From: CALGLS01 sp047626155
GTDB taxonomy: Bacteria; Bacteroidota; Bacteroidia; Chitinophagales; Saprospiraceae
NCBI GenBank assembly: GCA_047626155.1
Contig: JBLHRR010000095.1
Coordinates: 1 to 21,455, forward strand
DNA: 21,455 bases
Direction of reading: 5' to 3'
The notes under the pieces are model-generated. The model did not search any database and had not been told where the DNA came from. It worked only from the letters and a program-made list of their open reading frames with translations. The position numbers were made by a program, and so were the translations under genes. Of the stretch, positions 6,379 to 14,625 are shown piece after piece; position 1 is the first letter of the stretch; every line of letters starts with the position of its first letter.

Positions 6379-9300
6379 CTAACGTATCAAAGTCACATCT
6401 CCCCTCAACACTCGGTCCTCCTCCCCATCCGGGCAAAGAATCTCCATCGAATAAATATAAACATCCATTGGCGCCGGCTTACCTTTGTACATACCATTCC
6501 ATCCAGCATTATCACCATCCGCTTCAAATACTTTATTTCCCCAGCGATTATAAATATGAAAAGAATTGATACGGAGACCATTGTCCAAATGTAACAATGT
6601 AAATACATCATTGACGCCATCGCCATCAGGAGTGAAAGCATTCGGGAGCGCATAGGTGCCGTCGCATTGAATCTGTGGAATTACTGTTATGCTGTCTGTT
6701 AGGAAACAACCAGGGTTACCAAGTATGCCAACAGTTAAAATATAAGTAGCTGGATCCGTGATGCTTGATACCGTTGGGTTAAGAATATTGGGGTCGCTCA
6801 AACCTGTAGAAGGTGTCCAGCTATAAGTTAGGGTTTGGTTACTTGGATTTAGGGTATCCGGCATAAAGGTATACTCTTCGTCTACAAAAACGTTAATGCT
6901 ATCCGGCTCAAAGTTCAGTGAAAATTCAGAAGGAGAATTAATTGTAAAATCCTCCGTGACCTCACAACCATTCCCATCAATCACCGTAATGGTATATTCA
7001 TCTGCCGCCAAACCTGTGAAAACAGAATCACTTTGGAAGGCGCCATCGTTCAGGCTAAACATCCAACCCGGCTCCGCATTCGTCACAGCAATTGAACCTG
7101 TTGAACCTGTTGGTGCATTGAAACAATCAGCATCTTGATCACTCAAATCTAATTCGACATCTAGTGAAAGTAGAGAAGCGATCCCTGCTATTGTACAGCC
7201 ATTTCCATCAGTTACAGTCAAGCTATAGTCGCCAATACTTAAATTCATAATACTGGAAGTGGTTTCGCCGGTACTCCAAAGGTAAGTGTATCCGCCGCCA
7301 CTACCTCCACTTGCTGTGGCCGTTATGATACCATCACTAGCGCCACTACAAATTGGAGGATTATCGAAAGCAATATTCATAAAAGGGTGAAGATTAAGCA
7401 ATATGATAACCATTGAATCACAATTGTCTTCAGACGTAAACAACATGTTATAACCTCCTGGTTGAGATTGGTAGGTTCCGAAGATCAAAGCGGAATCACC
7501 TTGACAAATCGTTTCAAATAAAGTGATTTCGTAAATCGGCAAAGGTGCAACGGCAACAATAATAACAGAGTCGCAGCCCAAATAAGTTTGGTAATTAAAA
7601 GTCTCTTGTGTATTTGGAGGAATTTCTACGCCATCGAATATAAAGACTTCATTCTCGCAGGCGAAGGCATCAATAACGAGGGTAGGAGCATCGTCACCAC
7701 CATTCCAACTGACGTTAATTTCTAGGGTGTCGGAGCAACCTGCCTGGCCAGGGGTCTCAAATATCTCAGAACCTCCAATTGGAATTTCTACGCCATTGTA
7801 TTCGAACACATCACCCAAACAAACGGCGGTATCTAAAACCGTATATATCGGATCAATTGGCGTAATGGTTACCGTGTCGATACTAAAACAACCTAGGTTA
7901 GAAGAACCGATAACAATATATGTGGTCGTTACCGGAGGGCAAGCCACTACGGTTGAGCAGGTATCACAATCCAGATAATCAGAGGGAATCCATTGATAAG
8001 AATCAAACCAATCGGTGACCTCCAGTGTCGCACAATCTTCGTCACAGAGGACAAAAGAAGGAGGCAGCATTATATCTGTAATCATTAATATCTCCACTTC
8101 AACCGTATCGCGCTGCACCCCACAAATGCTGGTTACTTCTACCCAGTATTCTCCCGGTTCAAAAACAGTCAGGGTTGAATCCGTGCTCCCATCATACCAT
8201 TCATAGCTTTCGAAACCGCTGCCTGCATTAAGATTTAATACACCATTGTGGCAAATCAAAGTGTCCATACCCAAATCGAGAATGGGTGGCTCCGGGTCAG
8301 CAATCAAGAAACTGTCAATGTTGTTGGTATAACTACATTCCGCAATAGCAGTAACAGGGAAGTCCATTTCCAAATCATAAGGTCCGGCTAAGGAGTAGTC
8401 GTCATTGACAACTACGTAAATTGGAATTTCAAACAACGGAGTTATGTTTATCACAATAGATTTACAGCTGTCTGTCAATAAGTTTGTACCGATTGTTGTC
8501 GTAAATAAAGTATCAGGACTTGTGTTTGTAGGATCACTGTTGTAAAAGGTAATAGCTGTTTCTCCTGTCAAGGTATTATCTCCATTGTTACAGATGGTCA
8601 AGGTTAATTCAAACTCCTCTCCATCACAAATAACGGTATCAATTTTCGCAGTAGCATCCGGCAAAGTAGATTGCAGCGAGCCATACATTGTGAGGAAGTT
8701 GTTCATAACAACACTGTCTCCAACGATGTGATGTTGCTGCGGAACAGTAGGAACCGTTAAGTCGTCTTCTATATTTACATTAAAATAATTTCGCTGATTC
8801 CAAACCGAACGAGTATCGATCCAAGGGGTTGAGGCAGAACCGTAGGCCACGAGTTTCCCATCGCAACTGCAAAGTAATTCTGTTTCTCCATCCGCATCTA
8901 CATCTACTACCACGGGGTATTCCATGCGGGTGCCGGACTCACAAGGTAGGGTAGAGGCCACTGTTCCGGTAGCTCCGTTAAGTACCAATAATTCTGTTTC
9001 TGTTCTGTAAATAACTTCGTCAGAACCATCATTGTTGAAATCAAAAACAGAAGAACCGGTAGAACCGGAAGAGTCATCCGTATCAATAGACCAAAGTAAA
9101 TTGAAAGTACCTGCTTCCGGTTTTAAAACTTGATAATTGAACTGAGAACAAATGCCAATTTCTACAAAACCATCACCATCGAAATCAGCAATATTCGCTT
9201 GAGAGATATAACCGAATTGAGATGGTGGTGTTTGATATTGATCGTATAACGCTGTCGCGGTTTGAATGTCCCAGGCGTAAAGAACACCGGTTGTATCATT

Positions 9301-12300
9301 GGAAGTACTGACCACTGCATCAATGTCTCCATCACTATCCAAATCGGCGATACTGGTCCAACCATCGGGAGCATTTGGAAGCGCAACTTCAACCGTCATT
9401 GTATTGTTGGCAGGATTGGCAGGATCAATGTTTACAGAATAAACCATTCCACCAGCTACCAGTTCTAAACCCGTACAGTTGGTGCAAAAATCATCGGGAA
9501 GTGCATCTACCGCTACGGCATAAGCTTGCGATAAGGAAGGATCATCTCCCTGGTTTTTAGAGCCATTGTGATTGTCGGCGCCACCTTCTACGATCAGCTC
9601 ACCAGTCAGGCTATTTAGTATTTGATTGCCACAATGTAATTCAGGAATCCCATCTCCATTGAAATCCGCCACACTTACCGCAATGGCTTGTTGGTCATCA
9701 TTATACCCAATTTGCTCATCGGACATCCAACGTTCTACATAATCAGTACCGTCATATTCATAACATAAAATTCTTCGCTGAACATCGCCAGTTATAAAAG
9801 GCCCGCCTCCTGTATAGTTATTGTTAGAACCATCATCAGAGGCATGAACAAATATTTCTGCATAACCATTGCCATCCACATCAGCGATAGCCGGAGCATC
9901 CATGACATAGTAAAAGGCAGGGGTGATAATCATGTTTTCAATTAATCCGCTAGCTCCATCTACGATCAATAAATTAGGATAGGGTAGTGAAGCAGGCACG
10001 TCAACAGAAGGACAAGGTTTTCCAATGACTTCCGGAATGCCATCTCCATCAAGGTCCCCTGTAATAGGTGTGTTATAAGAACACCATTCTTCAGTGCTTA
10101 GGTCGCTTGATTCCCATTCTATTTCTAACTCGATGTTGGCGGTTGAGGATACGGAAAAGAAACAATCGAGATCGCATTCGTTGTAGTAATAAGTGAGGCA
10201 GGTTTCGTCAGCGCAGCAGTCGGGGTCGAAGCAGTCGATGAGGCCGTCACCGTCATCGTCTATGCCGTTGTCGCAAATTTCGGTGCAAGGGCCGATGCCG
10301 ATACAGCTTTTTTCGGGGATGACAAAAGTAGAATCTGCGTTAATTTGGGTGTTGGTTATTATAAAAGGGCTCGTTGAATATTCAGTAATAGGAACAACCT
10401 GACTAAAGGTTGAAAAAGTAGTCTCTCCTACATCAATATCGAAAACAGATGGGCAGGAGTTATTTATGTTACCATTGAGATCTGTTTTGACTACTAATAT
10501 ATTATCATTCCCTCCTCCATTATCCTGAATACTCCCCGTTATGTAAATTCGATCATTAGCTACTAATAGCTGGTCATCCGCAAAAGAATGCTCTTGATGA
10601 ATACTTCCGTCTATATTTACAAATCGTTTAGCCCATTGTACAGTTCCATTTTTATTCAATTTCAATAAGGCGATTTCTATTGGTAGGGATACGTTTGAAA
10701 TGAGTAAAAGATAGCCGTCATCAACGGCTGCAATTTCATTAATATCTACGCCAGTAAATCCAGTAAAATCATAAGCCTTAGACCATCCCATATTTCCGTC
10801 TAAGTCAGATTTACTGAGGAATATTCGATTCCCCGGTAGCCCAATACCATTCTCATTACCTTGGTAGCCAACAACCAGTGAGTCCTGATCAGCAATAATA
10901 GCTGCTGCTAATAAACGAGCAGAAGCAGAAAGCGGTTGAAGGTTAAATCGCGTCCATTGCATATTGCCATTAAAATCAATCTTGCTAATTGTGCCTCTTC
11001 TACTATCAGGTATCCCATCTGAATTAAGTGAACCACAAGTGTAAATGGCATTCTGATGTACAATTACATCGAAAATGATAGCTCGGGCTCCTGTTGAGAT
11101 ATCGTAAGAGGTATTCACAGTCCCACTTAAAATTCCAGTATTACGATTAACTGACAACATATAAGTATCATGCACAAAACCGGAATCAGGACTTGAAATA
11201 ATTTGTCCGGATAAAAGGTAATCATCTGTGGGGGACGTTTCAATTATAGAAGTTGTTATTAATCCTGACTCAAGTAGTTTTGACCATATTAAATTATCAT
11301 TATTCGCATCATATTTGAAAATGAATGTTTTAAAGTTAATCACAGTATTACCTGCAGTGCCGCAACCAACTAGAAACCCTTCAGAATCAACCGTTAAATC
11401 ATATAATCGTTCAACAGATTCGTTGGTGAATTTCATGGTTTTTGACCAAAGGATATTACCGTCTGGTTCCATTTTTATTAAAAGCACCTTATCATTCTGA
11501 GTACCTTTTACATAAAAATTCCCATCGCCACTTTCAATAATTCCGAAACTACCTTCATCTGCGCTTGCAGTCCCCATCGTCTGAAACCAAGTGTCCTCAC
11601 AATCCGCATCACAATTTTCAGTCGAAATAAAAATAGCATCCATCGTAGAACACTGTCCCAGGCTAACGGTTACCGAATAAGTCCCAGCAGAAACTACAGA
11701 AATACTAGAAGTCGTTTCGCCAGTAGACCATTCGTAGGTCGCTCCCGGAAAATAGCTTGCGAATAGTGGCGTACCAACACAAAGCGTCGTGTCATTCCCT
11801 AAAGAGAAATCAAGTGAATCTGAGAAAACATTATTGCCGATGTTAGTCAAATCTAATGTACCACTGTTGTTATCTATGTGTTCAATTCCTGTTTCAATAT
11901 TATTGTCATAAAAATGGCTATTGCCAATTACGAGTGTTGCAGAAGTATTGTTGACTAAAGCATCCCCTGAAGTCATGAAGACTGCTCCTCCTTCTGATTG
12001 TTGGGCAAAGCTCGCCCCGTTAGCAGTCGTAGCGGAGTTGCCAATAAAAGTAGAAGCATCGATTTGGTAATAGTGCCCAGGGGATTGACTGAAGTTGTCA
12101 AAGACCATAACAGCCCCTCCAGCATTTCTATCAAAATTCAAATCTCCATTATCAGAATTTTCGCTGTAGGTAGTATTGTTACAAAAGAAAGAATTGCTAA
12201 TGAGCGCTGTATCACAATTGACGAGGCAGACGGCGCCTCCATGTCCGCCATTGTCGAGTTGTACTGCGCTGTTTTGACTGAAGTCACAATCTTGAATAAG

Positions 12301-14220
12301 AACTTTAGCGGAAGTAGTTGCTGTATTTTGATTGCTCACCAGGCCATGAATATAAATAGCTCCACCGCTGGCAGAGCGCCCGTTATTATTTAAATCAATA
12401 GGGTCTTCAATCATATTATTCTTGAAAATGCAATTTTGAATTTGTATGTTTAGATTCGACCCTGCATTGTTATACAAGTAGAGTGCAGCGCCCCTCGTTT
12501 GGTTAGTTGTTCCACAAGGGACGGCTGTGTCGTGGGTGTTCTGAATGGTCAGATTTATAAAGTTGAAATGATTACTGACATTAATTCCATCATTGGCTAA
12601 GTCATATGGACAGCCCCCGCCAAAGTAACTATAGAAAAAAGCACGGCGTTCCCCTCCTCCATCTATAATCACTGGCCCATTGTCTTCCACACCCAAAAAG
12701 GTCACGGCATAATTTTCTGGAATCAAAGCGATAGGCGTAAAGGAGTTCGTACCTGCTGGCAATTGATAAGTATCACTATGAATAAAAACAGTATCGCCGC
12801 TACAAAGAACATTGTCTAGCGCATACTGAATCGTTTTACAAGGATTACCAAGGGTTCCGCAATCTGCCAGATCCGTTCCGTTACTATCAGAAACATGGGC
12901 ATTCCCAACACAATCAAAAGCTATAACTGTAATGGTCAAAGAAGCATCACAAAGCGTATCTCCATTAAAAGCATTCAAGGTGATATTGTAAGTACCTTCG
13001 GGAGAAAAAGTATAACTAAAGTTGGTGCTTGTACTCACTGGTATTCCATTCACTTCCCATTCAAAAGAGGTGGCCCCAATTGTATTGTTAAGAAAGGTCA
13101 AAGTGGTACCTGCATTCACAATCGTATCTCCTTGCTCAACCAGTAGCGTCATTGGATTAGTACAAGGATTATCACAAAGACTTTGTCCCGTTAAACTAAA
13201 ACGAACATTGTTGATGAAGAAGTCCATTCGGTCCGCCTGTCCTTGGGTGAAAGCAGAATAGCAATCCCATTCGCCGTAATCCATGTAGTTCCAGAACATA
13301 TCGTTTTGGTCAGTTGTAAATGGATTGTTGAGGTCGGAGAGATTTACATCAGTGGAGCAACTGTTTACATCAATGTTACAAGGAGGGCCGACAGTAGATT
13401 GATCTGGTGGTGTGTCACAAACGCGGTCACCGTCTACGAGGCAATCGTTATTTCCGCAGCCACCTTGGAAGGTATGGTAAAGTCCGAGGTAATGTCCCAT
13501 CTCGTGTGCTAGTACGGAGGCATCTCCTGGAGTCCCGCCCAGCCATTTGGATTCTACGACAAGGCCATCTTCTGGATCACCATGAGAGCTTGGGAAGTAG
13601 GCATAACCTGCTACGCCACAACCTGCCGCTGTGCTACAAATTTCTTTAACCACCCAGATGTTGATATATCGTGTAGGGTCCCAGCGGCTGACATCTTTCA
13701 TTAGGAGATCCTCCGTTTCGATGGTAACATCTGTCAAGGTAGAAACGACGTGGTTGATTCCGGTGGTCGGGTTGCCAATGGGGTTTTCTTGCGCTAAGCA
13801 AAATTGAATGGTTGTGTTTACGCCAGTGTTGGTGTCGTAAGGATTCTCGTTTGCAAAAGCATTGTTGAGGAAGTCAAAGGATTCCAGTATTTCTGCATCT
13901 GCGATATTCTCCGGTCCGTTATTGTGAATGACGTGAACAACAACTGGTAAGGTGACCATTAAGGAATTTCGGTTTCGGTTGGATTCCTTTTGTTCGTAGA
14001 GTTGAGTCCAGTTTTTTTCCAGAAGGTCTAGCTCTTTTTGAAGTGATTTGTCTTTTTGTAAAGCGGCTTCCAGTAAATGGTGACTGGCGCAAAATTCTTC
14101 GGTGGTGTTTTCTTTTGAAGGATCTTCAGCTTTGTTTTTGGATATTTTGTTTCCAAAATAAGTGGAGCTCAGTAAAAGGGTTGCAATGATTAGGTAATGG
14201 TGGAGGGAAGAAAAAGTCAT
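6379..14220 (-). CDS. Giant T9SS-exported M43 metallopeptidase with beta-helix and propeller modules
   Basis: A 2613-residue modular exoprotein. After a hydrophobic export segment (about 9-22, lacking Lys/Arg before it) and a propeptide with Cys44, the M43 (pappalysin/cytophagalysin-like) domain spans about 88-350. It has zinc motif HEMGHYLGLYH (239-249, catalytic Glu240), Met-turn NYMDYG (311-316) and FTQGQADRM. Next come PKD (about 357-437), a right-handed beta-helix (about 438-800), an Ig-like module (about 806-866), five W-K/R propeller-like repeats (about 880-1250), a CDNGIDDDGDGLIDC linker (1316-1330), seven FG-GAP repeats (1388-1782), CARDB-like (about 1855-1973), Ig-like modules and three 'C-x-G...GCDS' repeats (2128-2277), SprB-like repeats (about 2287-2420), an Ig-like module and CHU_C (about 2520-2613, NAFTPDGDGVND, IYNRWG). 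CHU_C implies T9SS export to the surface. The substrate is unknown. The start is ATG; the frame is intact throughout. Confidence 0.93.
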   Translation of the reverse strand: MTFSSLHHYLIIATLLLSSTYFGNKISKNKAEDPSKENTTEEFCASHHLLEAALQKDKSLQKELDLLEKNWTQLYEQKESNRNRNSLMVTLPVVVHVIHNNGPENIADAEILESFDFLNNAFANENPYDTNTGVNTTIQFCLAQENPIGNPTTGINHVVSTLTDVTIETEDLLMKDVSRWDPTRYINIWVVKEICSTAAGCGVAGYAYFPSSHGDPEDGLVVESKWLGGTPGDASVLAHEMGHYLGLYHTFQGGCGNNDCLVDGDRVCDTPPDQSTVGPPCNIDVNSCSTDVNLSDLNNPFTTDQNDMFWNYMDYGEWDCYSAFTQGQADRMDFFINNVRFSLTGQSLCDNPCTNPMTLLVEQGDTIVNAGTTLTFLNNTIGATSFEWEVNGIPVSTSTNFSYTFSPEGTYNITLNAFNGDTLCDASLTITVIAFDCVGNAHVSDSNGTDLADCGTLGNPCKTIQYALDNVLCSGDTVFIHSDTYQLPAGTNSFTPIALIPENYAVTFLGVEDNGPVIIDGGGERRAFFYSYFGGGCPYDLANDGINVSNHFNFINLTIQNTHDTAVPCGTTNQTRGAALYLYNNAGSNLNIQIQNCIFKNNMIEDPIDLNNNGRSASGGAIYIHGLVSNQNTATTSAKVLIQDCDFSQNSAVQLDNGGHGGAVCLVNCDTALISNSFFCNNTTYSENSDNGDLNFDRNAGGAVMVFDNFSQSPGHYYQIDASTFIGNSATTANGASFAQQSEGGAVFMTSGDALVNNTSATLVIGNSHFYDNNIETGIEHIDNNSGTLDLTNIGNNVFSDSLDFSLGNDTTLCVGTPLFASYFPGATYEWSTGETTSSISVVSAGTYSVTVSLGQCSTMDAIFISTENCDADCEDTWFQTMGTASADEGSFGIIESGDGNFYVKGTQNDKVLLIKMEPDGNILWSKTMKFTNESVERLYDLTVDSEGFLVGCGTAGNTVINFKTFIFKYDANNDNLIWSKLLESGLITTSIIETSPTDDYLLSGQIISSPDSGFVHDTYMLSVNRNTGILSGTVNTSYDISTGARAIIFDVIVHQNAIYTCGSLNSDGIPDSRRGTISKIDFNGNMQWTRFNLQPLSASARLLAAAIIADQDSLVVGYQGNENGIGLPGNRIFLSKSDLDGNMGWSKAYDFTGFTGVDINEIAAVDDGYLLLISNVSLPIEIALLKLNKNGTVQWAKRFVNIDGSIHQEHSFADDQLLVANDRIYITGSIQDNGGGNDNILVVKTDLNGNINNSCPSVFDIDVGETTFSTFSQVVPITEYSTSPFIITNTQINADSTFVIPEKSCIGIGPCTEICDNGIDDDGDGLIDCFDPDCCADETCLTYYYNECDLDCFFSVSSTANIELEIEWESSDLSTEEWCSYNTPITGDLDGDGIPEVIGKPCPSVDVPASLPYPNLLIVDGASGLIENMIITPAFYYVMDAPAIADVDGNGYAEIFVHASDDGSNNNYTGGGPFITGDVQRRILCYEYDGTDYVERWMSDEQIGYNDDQQAIAVSVADFNGDGIPELHCGNQILNSLTGELIVEGGADNHNGSKNQGDDPSLSQAYAVAVDALPDDFCTNCTGLELVAGGMVYSVNIDPANPANNTMTVEVALPNAPDGWTSIADLDSDGDIDAVVSTSNDTTGVLYAWDIQTATALYDQYQTPPSQFGYISQANIADFDGDGFVEIGICSQFNYQVLKPEAGTFNLLWSIDTDDSSGSTGSSVFDFNNDGSDEVIYRTETELLVLNGATGTVASTLPCESGTRMEYPVVVDVDADGETELLCSCDGKLVAYGSASTPWIDTRSVWNQRNYFNVNIEDDLTVPTVPQQHHIVGDSVVMNNFLTMYGSLQSTLPDATAKIDTVICDGEEFELTLTICNNGDNTLTGETAITFYNSDPTNTSPDTLFTTTIGTNLLTDSCKSIVINITPLFEIPIYVVVNDDYSLAGPYDLEMDFPVTAIAECSYTNNIDSFLIADPEPPILDLGMDTLICHNGVLNLNAGSGFESYEWYDGSTDSTLTVFEPGEYWVEVTSICGVQRDTVEVEILMITDIMLPPSFVLCDEDCATLEVTDWFDSYQWIPSDYLDCDTCSTVVACPPVTTTYIVIGSSNLGCFSIDTVTITPIDPIYTVLDTAVCLGDVFEYNGVEIPIGGSEIFETPGQAGCSDTLEINVSWNGGDDAPTLVIDAFACENEVFIFDGVEIPPNTQETFNYQTYLGCDSVIIVAVAPLPIYEITLFETICQGDSALIFGTYQSQPGGYNMLFTSEDNCDSMVIILLNLHPFMNIAFDNPPICSGASDGIITATASGGSGGGYTYLWSTGETTSSIMNLSIGDYSLTVTDGNGCTIAGIASLLSLDVELDLSDQDADCFNAPTGSTGSIAVTNAEPGWMFSLNDGAFQSDSVFTGLAADEYTITVIDGNGCEVTEDFTINSPSEFSLNFEPDSINVFVDEEYTFMPDTLNPSNQTLTYSWTPSTGLSDPNILNPTVSSITDPATYILTVGILGNPGCFLTDSITVIPQIQCDGTYALPNAFTPDGDGVNDVFTLLHLDNGLRINSFHIYNRWGNKVFEADGDNAGWNGMYKGKPAPMDVYIYSMEILCPDGEEDRVLRGDVTLIR

Positions 14221-14625
14221 GGCTTTGCTTTTTGGTGATGTTTAGTTTTGTTAGGTTATATATGGATCTATCGTTGTTATACGCTGTCCATCGCTATACA
14301 CTTTAGCATAGATTAAGTTGCTGTTGTAAATCTATGCTTTGTGGCCTTGTTTTTAAAGTCGGATGTTGAATTTTATTGAGTCTTATTTTTTGAATTAAGA
14401 CTTTCGGTAGCCCTTCGGCGACCTACCTTTGCAGTCGGCCAAAAGTAGGAAAAACCCTCGGAAAATCAAAGGCTGTTGCACGTAGCTGGCAGCCACAGCC
14501 TCATGACTTGCCATTCCCAGCCCGCCACTATATCGTGGCCTTCTAACGCGGAGACCTCCCTGTTTTACACTAAGATTTTTGTTTGTTTAGCTAGCTTTGT
14601 GGTCTTTTTAGGACTATGATCTCAT
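14221..14625. other. Spacer between the two giant paralogues, hairpin-rich
   Basis: This is 405 bp with no supported gene. The half nearest the 2163-residue gene's stop is less AT-rich and full of inverted repeats. CCTAC/GTAGG and TTTG/CAAA (14422-14431 with 14440-14449) form one. GGCTGT/ACAGCC (14471-14476 with 14495-14500) form another, and GCCAC/GTGGC (14524-14528 with 14535-14539) a third. Read on the minus strand these follow the stop of the 2163-residue gene and could end its transcript, though no T-run is present. The other half holds the 14305-14338 hairpin and the leader of the next gene. The two giant genes may therefore be separately transcribed. Confidence 0.5.
14305..14338 (-). 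promoter_or_regulatory. Hairpin in the upstream region of the 2613-residue gene
   Basis: AGCATAGATT (14305-14314) and AATCTATGCT (14329-14338) are perfect 10-bp arms around a 14-nt loop, 85 bp before the start codon at 14220. It could be an untranslated-leader stem or a repressor site. No clean TAnnTTTG box was found on the minus strand here, so the promoter itself is not placed. Confidence 0.45.

Noticed and set aside
6292..6594. 100-codon plus-strand frame over the 3' end of the giant gene
   Set aside because: Most of it is antisense to the CHU_C domain and the rest is intergenic; the translation shows no domain.
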